A stretch of 64,000 bases of DNA, taken from the NCBI RefSeq assembly GCF_015354505.1, contig NZ_JACAFP010000006.1, positions 186,001 to 250,000 of the forward strand, written 5' to 3'. This document shows, piece after piece, positions 41,720-54,288 of this stretch. Origin of the DNA: Microbacterium sp. UFMG61. GTDB lineage: Bacteria > Actinomycetota > Actinomycetes > Actinomycetales > Microbacteriaceae. The notes beneath the pieces are model-generated. The model was not told the origin of the DNA. It saw only the letters and a program-made list of their open reading frames with translations, and did not search any database. The position numbers and the translations under genes are program-made. Within the stretch, counting starts at the first letter, position 1. The number at the start of each line of letters is the position of its first letter.

Positions 41720-42905
41720 ATACTCCGTGATCTCCGACGTCTCGGAGTTCCAAGCGGCATGCGCCACGCTGGCCGCAGGGACCGGCCCGGTGGCCGTCGA
41801 CGTCGAGCGGGCATCCGGATTCCGCTACTCCCAGCGGGCGTACCTGGTCCAGGTCTTCCGGCGCGATGCCGGCGTCTTCCTGTTCGATCCGCCGGCGCTG
41901 GGCGACTTCAGCCCTCTTCAGGCCGCCATCGGCGACGTGCCGTGGATCTTCCATGCCGCCAGCCAGGACCTGCCCTCGCTCCGCGAGCTCGACCTGCTGC
42001 CGCCGTCGATCTTCGACACCGAACTGGCCTCACGTCTTCTGGGACACGAGCGCGTCGGACTCGCCGCCGTGGTCGAGAGCACCCTGGGAATCACGCTCAA
42101 GAAGGAGCACTCGGCCGCCGACTGGTCGACGCGACCTCTGCCTGCGGCGTGGCTCGAGTACGCCGCTCTCGACGTGCTCCACCTCATCGACGTGTACGAG
42201 GCCCTGACCCTCGAGCTCGAAGCGCAGGGCAAGACCGAGTACGCCGCCGAGGAGTTCGCCGCGACGCTCACCCGGCTGCCCAAGCCTCCTCGTGAGGATC
42301 CCTGGCGCCGTCTGAGCGGGCTGCACCAGGTGCGCGGGGCACGCAATCTCGCTGTCGCCCGCGCGCTCTGGCAGGCCCGGGAGTCGTTCGCGCAGGAGCA
42401 GGACGTCTCGCCTGGACGCCTGGTGCCCGACCGCTCGCTCGTCGCCGCCGTGCTGGCCAACCCGCAGAGCAAGCAGGCCCTCGCAGGCGTCAAGGAGTTC
42501 CAGGGCCGGGCCAGCCGCACGCAACTCGACCGATGGTGGCAGGCCATGGTCGACGGCCGTACCACCGAAGAGCTCCCCCGCGAGCGCGTGCCCAGCGACA
42601 CGCTGCCGCCTCCCCGCGCATGGTCCGATCGCAACCCCGAGGCCGACGCCCGGCTGAAGGCCGCGAGGCCGCTCGTCGAGGCGACCGCCGAGGAACTCGG
42701 CATGCCGACCGAGAACCTCCTCACCCCCGACTACCTCCGACGCATCGCCTGGGATGTCCCGGGCACCACACCGGAGGCCATCGCCTCAGCCCTCGCCGCG
42801 CTCGGCGCACGCCCGTGGCAGATTGCACAGACTGCACAGAAGATCGCGGCTGCCTTTGTAGAAGCAGCGCAACCCGTGGACGAGGCGTCCGCGCCCGCTT
42901 CGTAG
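41712..42905 (+). CDS. rnd: Ribonuclease D
   Basis: The 397-residue protein has an N-terminal DEDD exonuclease domain (V-D-V-E-R-A-S-G-F-R-Y, A-S-Q-D-L-P, D-T-E-L-A, and Y-A-A-L-D-V-L) and a C-terminal HRDC domain (about 215-290). It trims 3' ends of tRNA and other structured RNA. The first acidic motif reads D-V-E as in family members. GTG start overlaps DUF3000. Confidence 0.93.
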   Translation: MTEYSVISDVSEFQAACATLAAGTGPVAVDVERASGFRYSQRAYLVQVFRRDAGVFLFDPPALGDFSPLQAAIGDVPWIFHAASQDLPSLRELDLLPPSIFDTELASRLLGHERVGLAAVVESTLGITLKKEHSAADWSTRPLPAAWLEYAALDVLHLIDVYEALTLELEAQGKTEYAAEEFAATLTRLPKPPREDPWRRLSGLHQVRGARNLAVARALWQARESFAQEQDVSPGRLVPDRSLVAAVLANPQSKQALAGVKEFQGRASRTQLDRWWQAMVDGRTTEELPRERVPSDTLPPPRAWSDRNPEADARLKAARPLVEATAEELGMPTENLLTPDYLRRIAWDVPGTTPEAIASALAALGARPWQIAQTAQKIAAAFVEAAQPVDEASAPAS

Positions 42906-42978
42906 GTTCGATCCAACCGATTCCTCCCCGTTTCGGGGCCTCCATAGACTGAGGCCACCGCACAAACTTGGAGGCAGA

Positions 42979-44184
42979 GTGGCCGAGATCTCGGACGTCT
43001 TCTTCGTCGATGGAGTGCGCACCCCCTTCGGGCGCGCCGGCGAAAAGGGCATGTACTGGAACACCCGCGCAGATGACCTCGCCGTGAAGGCGACCATCGG
43101 CCTGATGGAGCGGAACGCGGCCGTGCCTGCCGACCGCATCGACGATGTCGCGATCGCGGCGACGAGTCAGACGGGCGACCAGGGCCTGACCCTGGGACGC
43201 TCGGTGGCCATCCTCGCCGGACTCCCGCAGACCGTGCCCGGCCTCGCCGTCGAGCGCATGTGCGCCGGAGCGATGACCAGCGTCACGACCATGGGCGCGT
43301 CCATCGGTGTGGGCATGTACGACTTCGCCCTCGCCGGCGGCGTCGAGCACATGGGTCACCACCCGATCGGCGGCAATGCAGACCCCAACCCGCGTTTCGT
43401 CGCGGAGAGGATGGTCGACCCGGGTGCTCTGAACATGGGCGTCACGGCGGAGCGCATCTTCGATCGCTTCCCGCACCTCACCAAGGAGCGCTCCGACCGG
43501 TTCGGCATGCTCAGCCAGCACAAGGTGCAGGCCGCATACGACGCCGGCAAGATCCAGCCCGATCTCGTGCCCGTCGCGACCAAGAACGCAGACGGCGCCT
43601 GGGGCCTCGCCACCGAGGATGAGGGCCGCCGCCCCCAGACGACGATGGAGGACCTCGCGGCGCTCAAGACGCCGTTCCGTCCGCACGGACGCGTGACCGC
43701 CGGCACCTCGTCGCCGCTCACCGACGGCGCGACGATGTCGCTGCTCGCCGGAGGCGGGGCGGTGAAGGAGTTCGGACTCGCCCCGAAGATGCGCATGGTG
43801 TCCTTCGCGTTCGCCGGCGTGCAGCCCGAAATCATGGGCATCGGCCCGATCCCCTCGACCGAGAAGGCGCTGAAGAAGGCCGGCCTGACGATCGCCGACA
43901 TCGGCCTGTTCGAGCTGAACGAAGCGTTCGCGATCCAGGTCATCTCGCTGCTCGACCACTTCGGTATCGCAGACGACGACCCCCGTGTCAACCAGTGGGG
44001 CGGGGCGATCGCACTCGGACACCCGCTCGCGGCATCCGGTGTGCGTCTCATGATCCAGCTCGCGGCGCAGTTCGCCGAGCGTCCCGACGTGCGCTACGGC
44101 CTGACGGCCATGTGCGTCGGTCTCGGCCAGGGCGGCTCCGTCATCTGGGAGAACCCGCACTTCGACGGCAAGAAGAGGAAGTAA
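42979..44184 (+). CDS. fadA: Acetyl-CoA C-acyltransferase (thiolase)
   Basis: The 401-residue thiolase cleaves 3-ketoacyl-CoA in fatty acid beta-oxidation. It has the active Cys in E-R-M-C-A-G-A-M (near 94), the His in G-H-P-L-A-A-S-G, the N-E-A-F-A segment and the second Cys in M-C-V-G-L-G-Q-G-G. GTG at 42979 follows GGAGG. The FadB-like gene is 6 nt downstream, so the two form a beta-oxidation operon. Confidence 0.95.
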   Translation: MAEISDVFFVDGVRTPFGRAGEKGMYWNTRADDLAVKATIGLMERNAAVPADRIDDVAIAATSQTGDQGLTLGRSVAILAGLPQTVPGLAVERMCAGAMTSVTTMGASIGVGMYDFALAGGVEHMGHHPIGGNADPNPRFVAERMVDPGALNMGVTAERIFDRFPHLTKERSDRFGMLSQHKVQAAYDAGKIQPDLVPVATKNADGAWGLATEDEGRRPQTTMEDLAALKTPFRPHGRVTAGTSSPLTDGATMSLLAGGGAVKEFGLAPKMRMVSFAFAGVQPEIMGIGPIPSTEKALKKAGLTIADIGLFELNEAFAIQVISLLDHFGIADDDPRVNQWGGAIALGHPLAASGVRLMIQLAAQFAERPDVRYGLTAMCVGLGQGGSVIWENPHFDGKKRK

Positions 44185-44190
44185 GCGCCG

Positions 44191-46350
44191 ATGGCACACT
44201 CGATTTCCGAACAGTACGCGAACGTCGACTTCTCCCCCATCCAGGCCCTTACCGCCGGCGAGGTGATCACGCACTCGCCCGTGCGCGACATCCGTCTCGC
44301 GTCGGGCAAGGTGCTCGCGCTGATCACCCTCGACAACGGACGCGACCACACTCGGCCGAACACCCTGGGCCCGGCGACGCTCACCGCTCTCGGCGAGACG
44401 CTCGACGGCCTCGCCGCCCGCGCCGCCGCCGGCGAGATCCAGGCGGTCGGCATCACCGGCAAGCAGTACATCCTGGCCGCAGGCGCCGACCTCTCCGACA
44501 TCAGCAAGGTCGGCTCGCGTGACAACGCCCGCCTGATCGCGCAGCTCGGCCACAAGGTGCTCGGCAAGTTCGGCGAGCTCGACGTCCCCTCGTTCGCGTT
44601 CGTGAACGGGCTCGCACTCGGCGGCGGCCTCGAGATCGCGCTGAACTCCAGCTATCGCACGGTCGACGCGTCCGCCGCGGCGATCGCGCTTCCCGAGGTC
44701 TTCCTCGGGATCATCCCCGGCTGGGGTGGCGCCTACCTGCTGCCGAACCTGATCGGCATCGAAAATGCCCTCGAGGTCGTCATCTCGAATCCGCTGAAGC
44801 AGAACCGGATGCTGAAGCCGCAGCAGGCGTTCGACCTGGGCATCGTCGACGCGATCTTCCCCGCGGCGAACTACCTCGAGAACTCGCTCGCCTGGGCGGA
44901 CGCGGTGCTCGGCGGCAAGAAGGTCGAGCGCAAGAACGAACCAGGAAAGATCGAGCGACTCACCAAGTGGCCGGTCGCCGTCAAGATGGCGCGCGGCATG
45001 CTCGAGTCGAAGATCGGCACCGTGCCGAAGTCACCGTACGCCGCACTCGACCTGCTCGACAAGGCGAAGAGCGGCACCAAGGCCGAGGGCTTCGCCCGAG
45101 AGGACGAGGCACTCGTCGAACTCGTGACGGGCGACCAGTTCGCGGCATCCATGTACGCGTTCGATCTCGTGCAGAAGCGCGCCAAGCGTCCCGTCGGCGC
45201 CCCCGACAAGGCTCTCGCGAAGAAGGTCACCAAGGTCGGCATCATCGGGGCGGGGCTCATGGCGAGCCAGTTCGCGCTGCTGTTCGTGCGCAAGCTGCAG
45301 GTGCCGGTGCTGATCACCGACCTCGACCAGGCGCGCGTCGACAAGGGTGTGGCCTACATCCACGAGGAGATCGGCAAGCTCGAGGGCAAGGGCCGCCTGG
45401 ACGCAGACTCCGCGAACAAGCTGCGTGCGCTCGTCACCGGCACGACCGACAAGAGCCTCTACGCGGACTGCGACTTCGTCATCGAGGCCGTGTTCGAGGA
45501 GGTCGGAGTCAAGCAGCAGGTGTTCGGGGAGATCGAGAAGATCATCGCCGAGGACGCGATCCTCGCGACCAACACCTCGTCGCTGTCGGTCGAGGAGATC
45601 GGTGCGAAGCTCGCTCACCCCGAGCGCCTCGTCGGCTTCCACTTCTTCAACCCGGTCGCCGTGATGCCCCTGATCGAGATCGTGAAGACGCCGACGACCT
45701 CGGAGGCGGCACTGTCAACCGCGTTCGTCGTGGCGAAGAACCTGGGCAAGAACGCGGTGCTCACCGCAGATGCTCCGGGCTTCGTGGTGAACCGTCTGCT
45801 GGCCAAGGTCATGGGTGAGGCCGCTCGCGCGGTGTACGAGGGTACCCCGATCACGGATGTCGAGAAGGCGTTCGCGCCGCTCGGACTGCCGATGGGGCCC
45901 TTCCAGCTGATCGACCTGGTCGGATGGAAGGTCGCCGCCCACGTGCAGGACACGATGGCGCAGGCGTTCCCGGATCGCTTCTACGCGAACGAGAACTTCC
46001 ACGCTCTCGCGGAACTCGACGCCGTGATCGAGAAGGACAAGGGCGGTCGGGTGACCGGCTGGACGAAGCAGGCCGAGAAGCTGCTGAAGCCGGCCATCGG
46101 CAAGGCGCCCGCGTCCGCCGAGACCATCCTGCAGCGGGTGCAGGACGGTCTCGCGAGCGAGATCAAGCTCATGCTCGACGAGGAGGTCGTACCCGAGGTC
46201 GAGGACATCGACCTGTGCCTCATCCTCGGCGCGGGCTGGCCCTTCATCGACGGCGGGGCCTCGCCCTACCTCGACCGCGAGGGTGCCTCGCAGCGCGCCT
46301 TCGGCGGAGAGTTCCACACCCCGCAGATCCGCGGCATCGAGAACCGCTGA
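44191..46350 (+). CDS. fadB: FadB-like multifunctional enoyl-CoA hydratase/3-hydroxyacyl-CoA dehydrogenase
   Basis: The 719-residue protein has an N-terminal crotonase domain (A-A-G-A-D-L-S-D-I and G-G-G-L-E-I-A-L-N) and a C-terminal NAD-dependent dehydrogenase (G-I-I-G-A-G-L-M-A-S, T-N-T-S-S-L-S, G-F-H-F-F-N-P-V). It performs hydration and oxidation in beta-oxidation, together with the thiolase upstream. The order and spacing are typical of the actinobacterial fadAB unit. Confidence 0.96.
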   Translation: MAHSISEQYANVDFSPIQALTAGEVITHSPVRDIRLASGKVLALITLDNGRDHTRPNTLGPATLTALGETLDGLAARAAAGEIQAVGITGKQYILAAGADLSDISKVGSRDNARLIAQLGHKVLGKFGELDVPSFAFVNGLALGGGLEIALNSSYRTVDASAAAIALPEVFLGIIPGWGGAYLLPNLIGIENALEVVISNPLKQNRMLKPQQAFDLGIVDAIFPAANYLENSLAWADAVLGGKKVERKNEPGKIERLTKWPVAVKMARGMLESKIGTVPKSPYAALDLLDKAKSGTKAEGFAREDEALVELVTGDQFAASMYAFDLVQKRAKRPVGAPDKALAKKVTKVGIIGAGLMASQFALLFVRKLQVPVLITDLDQARVDKGVAYIHEEIGKLEGKGRLDADSANKLRALVTGTTDKSLYADCDFVIEAVFEEVGVKQQVFGEIEKIIAEDAILATNTSSLSVEEIGAKLAHPERLVGFHFFNPVAVMPLIEIVKTPTTSEAALSTAFVVAKNLGKNAVLTADAPGFVVNRLLAKVMGEAARAVYEGTPITDVEKAFAPLGLPMGPFQLIDLVGWKVAAHVQDTMAQAFPDRFYANENFHALAELDAVIEKDKGGRVTGWTKQAEKLLKPAIGKAPASAETILQRVQDGLASEIKLMLDEEVVPEVEDIDLCLILGAGWPFIDGGASPYLDREGASQRAFGGEFHTPQIRGIENR

Positions 46351-46361
46351 TCGGATGCATC

Positions 46362-46392
46362 GAAGGGGGTCGCGCTCGGCGCGGCCCCCTTC
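46362..46392 (+). terminator. Terminator of the fadA-fadB operon
   Basis: GAAGGGGG (46362-46369) pairs with CCCCCTTC (46385-46392), with an inner GCGC/GCGC stem, 12 bp after the fadB stop. The next 280 bp (46393-46672) hold no gene that I can support. Confidence 0.85.
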
Positions 46393-46672
46393 GTCATGTC
46401 TGCTGAACGGGACGCCCGTCGACGTCGCCGGAGCGGGGCCAGAACGACATCGCCCGCTCGACGAGCGCGGCGATGCGTCGAGCGCGCGATCTCCGAGATC
46501 CTGTCGGACCTCGGCTGAGACCTCCTGGGGTCGTCGCCGACACGCCGTCTACGGACGATCGAGTATCCGCATCGCGGCGCCGCGACGAACGTCCACCGAA
46601 CAGCATGTGAACTCCCGAGTCCTCGTGCCTCAGAGCGCCCACATGCGCGCCTGCAACCGGCACAGTGGTGTC

Positions 46673-47368
46673 ATGGACATGCTCCTCTCGATGCTGGGCG
46701 GTAAGGGAATGTCGGGTCTGTTCAAGACCGGCACAGCGATTCTGACCATTCTTCTGGTGGTTCCGGCGCTGTTGAAGATCTTCGTCGTCACCGTCGATGA
46801 GGGCTGGGCGGCGATCCGCACGCGCAACGGAAAGCCGATCATCCGCAACAGGCCGCAGCGCCGTCCCACTTCCCGCGGGGGTGCGGTCGGCGAAGTCGTG
46901 GTGCTCGACCCGGGATCGCACGGGGCGTTCCCGCTGTTCTACTGGTACAGACTCATCGATGTGCGCTGCCGGGCGACCGACCTTCCCGCCCGCGAGATGA
47001 CCGGAGCCGGCGGGCACCAGCACCGGGTGCATGCGTCATTCGAGTGGCGCCCGATACCGACCGGTCGAGATCTGCGCGTGTTCGAGCTCGATGTGGTCAA
47101 CGTCACGGAGCGAGCGTCGAACATCGTCGGCGCGGCGTTGCGAGACGTCATCCGAGGGCTGGACGGCACCGAGCTTCCTCACAACGACGAGATCAACACG
47201 CGGATCATCGCGGCCAGTGCCGAGGATGTGCGTCGCGCATGCGGCGTCGAACTCGTGCGCGTCATGGTCACCGGCGACGCGCTGACGGACGGCTACCTGC
47301 TGTCGTCCGCTCTTCGCGACACGGAGCGTCGCGGCGATGCCGTCGCGGCGCTGCACGCGCTGAACTGA
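46673..47368 (+). CDS. SPFH/Band 7 domain membrane protein
   Basis: The 231-residue protein has an N-terminal membrane helix (about 17-38) followed by an SPFH-like domain (V-D-E-G-W-A-A-I-R-T-R-N-G-K, Y-R-L-I-D-V-R-C-R-A-T-D-L). The C-terminal coiled coil typical of the larger flotillin/stomatin members is missing. The ATG at 46673 gives a sensible topology, but no clear ribosome binding site is visible, and ATG codons further in are possible. Role: probably membrane organisation. Confidence 0.7.
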   Translation: MDMLLSMLGGKGMSGLFKTGTAILTILLVVPALLKIFVVTVDEGWAAIRTRNGKPIIRNRPQRRPTSRGGAVGEVVVLDPGSHGAFPLFYWYRLIDVRCRATDLPAREMTGAGGHQHRVHASFEWRPIPTGRDLRVFELDVVNVTERASNIVGAALRDVIRGLDGTELPHNDEINTRIIAASAEDVRRACGVELVRVMVTGDALTDGYLLSSALRDTERRGDAVAALHALN

Positions 47369-47372
47369 GAGA

Positions 47373-49313
47373 TCAGCTGCGTTCGCGAAGGGGCAGATCG
47401 ATCGTTCCGGTCTCGCCGGCATGCCGAGCGACCGGGATGCGGGTTCCGAGCACCTGTGACACGACGTCCTGCGCGATCTTCGGCGCGGTGAGGCCCGCGT
47501 CCACGAGGATCTCGTCGCGGGTCGCATGATCGATGAACTCGTCCGGAAGTCCGAGCTCATCGACCGCGGTATCGATGCCGGCCTCGCGGAGCACCTGACG
47601 GACGCGCGTGCCGATGCCTCCGACGCGGATGCCGTCCTCGAGCGTGATCACGAGACGGTGGCGTGCGGCCATGCTCACGATCGACGGCTGCACCGGGATC
47701 GCCCATCGAGGGTCGATCACCGTGGCGCCGATCCCTTGGGCGCGGAGACGCTTCGCGACATCCATCGCGAGGGCGGCGAAGGGGCCGATGGCGACGAGGA
47801 GCACATCCTCCGACTCACCCCGGGCGAGCACGTCGACCCCGTCATGGAGTCGCTCGATCGCCGGGAGCTCCGGAGCCACATCCCCCTTGGGGAACCGGAT
47901 CACCGTGGGTGCGTCCTCCACGAGGACCGCTTCGTCGAGCGCCTCGCGGAGACGGACTCCGTCTCGCGGGGCGGCGATTCGGATGTGCGGGACGATCTGC
48001 AGCATCGCCAGGTCCCACATGCCGTGGTGGCTGGGGCCGTCGGGACCGGTGACACCGGCCCGATCGAGGACGAAGGTGACGCCGGCCCGGTGCAGAGCCA
48101 CATCCATGAGCACCTGGTCGAAGGCTCGACCCATGAACGTCGCATACAGCGCGACGACCGGGTGCAGGCCGCCGAAGGCGAGACCCGCCGCAGATGCGAC
48201 GGCGTGCTGTTCGGCGATACCGACGTCGTAGACGCGATCGGGGAAGCGCTCGGCGAACGGGGCGAGGCCGGTCGGGCGGAGCATGGCCGCGGTCATCGCG
48301 ATCACATCGCTCCGTCGCTCACCGACCGATACGAGGGCTTCGGAGAAGATGTCGGTCCAGCCCGTTCCGCCGGAGGAGAGCGTCTCACCCGTCACGGGAT
48401 CGATGCGACCGACCGCGTGGAACTGATCCGCCTCGTCATCGCGGGCCGGCTGATACCCACGGCCCTTCTCTGTGATCGCATGCACGATGACCGGTGCTCC
48501 GAACGATTTCGCGAGCTCCAGGGTTTCGAGCAGCGCGGGGAGGTCATGCCCGTCGACGGGACCGAGGTACTTGATGTCGAGGTTGGAGTACAGCGCTTCG
48601 TTGTTCGTGAAGCGGGAGAGGAACCCGTGCGTGCCGCCCCGGACTCCGCGGAAGACCGCTCGACCCACCGGTCCGAAGGCGCGGAAGAGCCGATCGGACT
48701 TGTGGTGCAGGTCCTTGTAGGCGGCAGCCGTGCGAACGCGGTTGAGATAGCGGGACATGCCGCCGATCGTCGGGGCGTAGGAACGACCGTTGTCGTTGAC
48801 CACGATCACCAGGTTGCGGTCGTTGTCATCGGAGATGTTGTTGAGCGCTTCCCACGTCATGCCACCCGTGAGCGAACCGTCGCCCAGAACGGCGACCACA
48901 TGTCGGTCCGCTCGGCCCGTCGCCGTCAGCGCACGCGAGACTCCATCGGCCCAGCTGAGCGAACTCGACGCGTGCGACGACTCGACGACGTCGTGAGGGC
49001 TCTCGGCGCGCTGGGGGTATCCGGCGAGGCCGCCCCGGAGGCGCAGCGACGAGAAGTCCTGCCGTCCCGTGAGCAGCTTGTGCACGTACGACTGGTGGCC
49101 GGTGTCGAAGATGAAGGGATCGTCCGGCGACGAGAAGACGCGGTGCAGGGCGATCGTCAACTCGACGACGCCCAGATTCGGGCCCAGGTGCCCACCGGTA
49201 CGGGACACGTTCTCGACGAGGAAGTCGCGGATCTCCGCCGCGAGTTCGACGAGCTGGTCCTCGGATAGGGCATCGAGATCACGGGGTCCTGAGATGCTCG
49301 GAAGAATGGGCAT
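47373..49313 (-). CDS. dxs: 1-deoxy-D-xylulose-5-phosphate synthase
   Basis: The 646-residue enzyme makes DXP from pyruvate and glyceraldehyde 3-phosphate, the first step of the MEP isoprenoid pathway. It has the thiamine-diphosphate motif G-D-G-S-L-T-G-G-M...N-N, D-T-G-H-Q-S-Y-V-H-K-L-L, and the transketolase motif in the second half (V-G-I-A-E-Q-H-A-V). The ATG at 49313 follows GAGGAGGTG; the open frame upstream lacks family sequence. Confidence 0.97.
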   Translation of the reverse strand: MPILPSISGPRDLDALSEDQLVELAAEIRDFLVENVSRTGGHLGPNLGVVELTIALHRVFSSPDDPFIFDTGHQSYVHKLLTGRQDFSSLRLRGGLAGYPQRAESPHDVVESSHASSSLSWADGVSRALTATGRADRHVVAVLGDGSLTGGMTWEALNNISDDNDRNLVIVVNDNGRSYAPTIGGMSRYLNRVRTAAAYKDLHHKSDRLFRAFGPVGRAVFRGVRGGTHGFLSRFTNNEALYSNLDIKYLGPVDGHDLPALLETLELAKSFGAPVIVHAITEKGRGYQPARDDEADQFHAVGRIDPVTGETLSSGGTGWTDIFSEALVSVGERRSDVIAMTAAMLRPTGLAPFAERFPDRVYDVGIAEQHAVASAAGLAFGGLHPVVALYATFMGRAFDQVLMDVALHRAGVTFVLDRAGVTGPDGPSHHGMWDLAMLQIVPHIRIAAPRDGVRLREALDEAVLVEDAPTVIRFPKGDVAPELPAIERLHDGVDVLARGESEDVLLVAIGPFAALAMDVAKRLRAQGIGATVIDPRWAIPVQPSIVSMAARHRLVITLEDGIRVGGIGTRVRQVLREAGIDTAVDELGLPDEFIDHATRDEILVDAGLTAPKIAQDVVSQVLGTRIPVARHAGETGTIDLPLRERS

Positions 49314-49438
49314 CTGCACCTCCTCATAGGCACCGTCGGCGGCATCCGATTCCGGTGCGGACGCCTGCTCGATCCTACCTCGGGCATCCGGGAAAGCTCG
49401 GAGAGCGACTCCCCCTTGACATGGGCGCTGACACGCGA

Positions 49439-49470
49439 AAAGGGCCCGGTTCCGAAGAACCGAGCCCTTT
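49439..49470 (-). terminator. Terminator of the aconitase gene
   Basis: AAAGGGC...GGTTC-CGAA-GAACC...GCCCTTT forms a long stem just past the aconitase stop, with a U-run on the minus strand. Confidence 0.85.
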
Positions 49471-49482
49471 CCGGCTGTGCGA

Positions 49483-52320
<2,838 letters not shown>

Positions 52321-52446
52321 GAATCCGTCTCCTTCTATTCGGATGGGAGCGACAGGCGCCTCCATCTTGCTCGCCAGCGAGCCCCTGCGGCTAGCAAGGC
52401 AGACCTAACCAGTCTGCTCCGCTCAGCCTCCGGGCGAAAGCCTGCA

Positions 52447-52470
52447 ATTTATCTTGATATCAAGATAAAT
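52447..52470. promoter_or_regulatory. Perfect 24-bp palindrome upstream of acnA
   Basis: ATTTATCTTGAT (52447-52458) is followed directly by its exact reverse complement (52459-52470). It lies about 127 bp upstream of the acnA start and 4 bp after the DUF3159 stop. The AT-rich sequence stands out from its surroundings. It is very likely the operator of a dimeric (MarR/TetR/GntR-type) regulator of acnA. Confidence 0.7.
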
Positions 52471-52473
52471 CTA

Positions 52474-53208
52474 TCATGACTCCTGCGGTGTTCCGGAATT
52501 CACGGTGCGTGGGTACAGCGCGCGCACGACCAGCCAGGTGACGGCGATCAGTGGCGCGAACAGAGGCAGGCCCATGATGAGCTTCAGAGTGCCCAGGGCG
52601 GTCACCTCACCCGCGAGATACAGCGGCAGCTGCACGGCGAGCCGCGCGTAGAACAGTGCCGCCCAGGCGACTCCGAGCCAGAGGAACGCGCGTCGCTTGC
52701 GTCGGTCGTCGCGCCACGCCGTGCCCTCGCCCATCAGGAACCCGACGGCGAGTCCGATGAGCGACCACCCGATGAGCGCCGACACGAGTATCGCGGTGCC
52801 GTACGCCGCGTTCGTGATGAGCCCGGGGACGAAGTTGTCCTCGCCTCTTCCCGTCCACAGCGCCAGCGCCGCGGCCGCCGCGGCCGCCACGAGGCCGCCG
52901 ATGGCCGCCGACGGCGGCGACTTCTGGATGAGTCGGACCACTGTGAACACCGCCGCGAGGCCCACGGACACTCCGAGAGGCAGGAGCAGCGGCTCCGGCG
53001 CGATCGTGAAGAGGATGACGAACGCGAGGCTCGGCAGGACCGACTCGAGGATCCCCCGCCAACCGCCGATCGCAGACCACACGACCCTGTGCGTCGCTCC
53101 CGTCTCGGTCGGGTCGAGACCGGCGCGGCGGGCCGCGCCACCCAGGGCCGCACCGAGGATGTCCGAGGCGCTCTGCTCGCGCTCCGGTTCAGACGCCGGG
53201 GTGCTCAC
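52474..53208 (-). CDS. DUF3159 membrane protein
   Basis: The 244-residue protein has about six membrane helices after a polar 40-residue N terminus, and matches DUF3159 by W-S-A-I-G-G-W-R-G-I-L-E-S and the pattern of short loops. Function is unknown. GTG at 53208 overlaps the DUF3710 stop. The DUF3159-DUF3710-dut order is conserved in actinobacteria. Confidence 0.9.
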   Translation of the reverse strand: MSTPASEPEREQSASDILGAALGGAARRAGLDPTETGATHRVVWSAIGGWRGILESVLPSLAFVILFTIAPEPLLLPLGVSVGLAAVFTVVRLIQKSPPSAAIGGLVAAAAAAALALWTGRGEDNFVPGLITNAAYGTAILVSALIGWSLIGLAVGFLMGEGTAWRDDRRKRRAFLWLGVAWAALFYARLAVQLPLYLAGEVTALGTLKLIMGLPLFAPLIAVTWLVVRALYPRTVNSGTPQES

Positions 53209-53792
53209 GCCGAACCGGGCGTCGCGGGCATCTTGAGGGGGATCAGATCCCGAGGCGGCATGGGCGCTCCGCCGCGGACGACCACGATCGAGCGGAAGAG
53301 GTCCTCGACCTTGGCTGCAGCCTCGAGGTCGGACGCTGCGGCTCCGCCGATGACGCCGCGCAGGAACCACCGCGGTCCGTCGATGCCCACGAACCGTGCG
53401 AGACGCAGGCCGGATCCCTCGTTCGCCGTCGCGGGCACCTCGGCGAGGAGCTCCTTGCCCAGCGGGCCCTCGCGCTCTTCGACGCGACCACCCTGGGTGC
53501 GGACCTGATCGCGCAGCTGCACGCGGGTCTCGTCCCAGAGTCCACCGGAACGCGGCGCCGCGAACGGCTGCACCTGCAGCGAGGAGTCCGCGTAGTCGAG
53601 GCCGACGGCGACGATGCGCTTCGACTGCTCCTCGACCTCGAGTCGCAGGTTCAGTCCCTCGCGAGGAAGGATCTTGATGCCCCCGAGGTCGATGTACGGC
53701 CGAACCGGATTCGCCTCGGAGTCGTCGAAGGGGCCCTCGGTCGCCCGGTTCTCGGGGGCCGACTTCGAGGGAGTCGCGTTGTTGTCAGTCAT
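53205..53792 (-). CDS. DUF3710 protein
   Basis: The 195-residue soluble protein matches DUF3710: G-P-F-D-D-S-E near the N terminus, Y-I-D-L-G-G-I, and G-I-D-G-P-R-W-F-L-R-G-V. Function is unknown. It overlaps dut by eight bases and DUF3159 by four, so the three are translated as a unit. Confidence 0.92.
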   Translation of the reverse strand: MTDNNATPSKSAPENRATEGPFDDSEANPVRPYIDLGGIKILPREGLNLRLEVEEQSKRIVAVGLDYADSSLQVQPFAAPRSGGLWDETRVQLRDQVRTQGGRVEEREGPLGKELLAEVPATANEGSGLRLARFVGIDGPRWFLRGVIGGAAASDLEAAAKVEDLFRSIVVVRGGAPMPPRDLIPLKMPATPGSA

Positions 53793-54276
53793 TGGCCTGT
53801 CCTGCTGGATTCGAGTGGGATGCTGCCTGGTAGCCGGTCGAGCCGAAACCGCCTTCGCCGCGGACGCTGTCCGGCAGTTCGTCGACAGGGATGAAGACGG
53901 CGCGCGTCACCGGCATGATGATCAGCTGCGCGATGCGATCGCCGACGGCGACATCGTACGCGCTGCGGATGTCGGTGTTGATCAGGCTCACCTTGATCTC
54001 ACCCCGATAACCCGCGTCCACCGTGCCGGGCGAGTTGACGATGGAGATCCCGTGCTTGGCGGCGAGTCCGCTGCGCGGCACGACGAACGCGGCGTATCCC
54101 TCCGGAAGGGCGATGCGCACGCCCGTCGCGACGAGGGCGCGCTCCCCCGGCTCGAGGTGCACGGCGTCGGCCGCGACGAGGTCGGCGCCGGCGTCTCCCG
54201 GATGCGCATATCCGGGCACGACGGCTGCGCCGTCGAGCACGGGCGCGATAATGGGGAGATCAACGGAATCAGTCAC
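53785..54276 (-). CDS. dut: dUTP diphosphatase
   Basis: The 163-residue trimeric dUTPase removes dUTP and supplies dUMP. Motifs: G-D-A-G-A-D-L, P-R-S-G-L-A, G-T-V-D-A-G-Y-R-G, R-I-A-Q-L-I and the C-terminal R-G-E-G-G-F-G-S-T-G. It heads the dut-DUF3710-DUF3159 unit and is divergent from DUF3093. Confidence 0.97.
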   Translation of the reverse strand: MTDSVDLPIIAPVLDGAAVVPGYAHPGDAGADLVAADAVHLEPGERALVATGVRIALPEGYAAFVVPRSGLAAKHGISIVNSPGTVDAGYRGEIKVSLINTDIRSAYDVAVGDRIAQLIIMPVTRAVFIPVDELPDSVRGEGGFGSTGYQAASHSNPAGQAND

Positions 54277-54288
54277 CCCACGAGGCTA

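Noticed and set aside
46395..46514. Arg-rich small ORF between fadB and the SPFH gene
   Set aside because: Composition matches random high-GC sequence and it starts within the terminator region.
47526..49268. 580-codon plus-strand open frame across dxs
   Set aside because: It is antisense to a well-supported gene, with low-complexity product.
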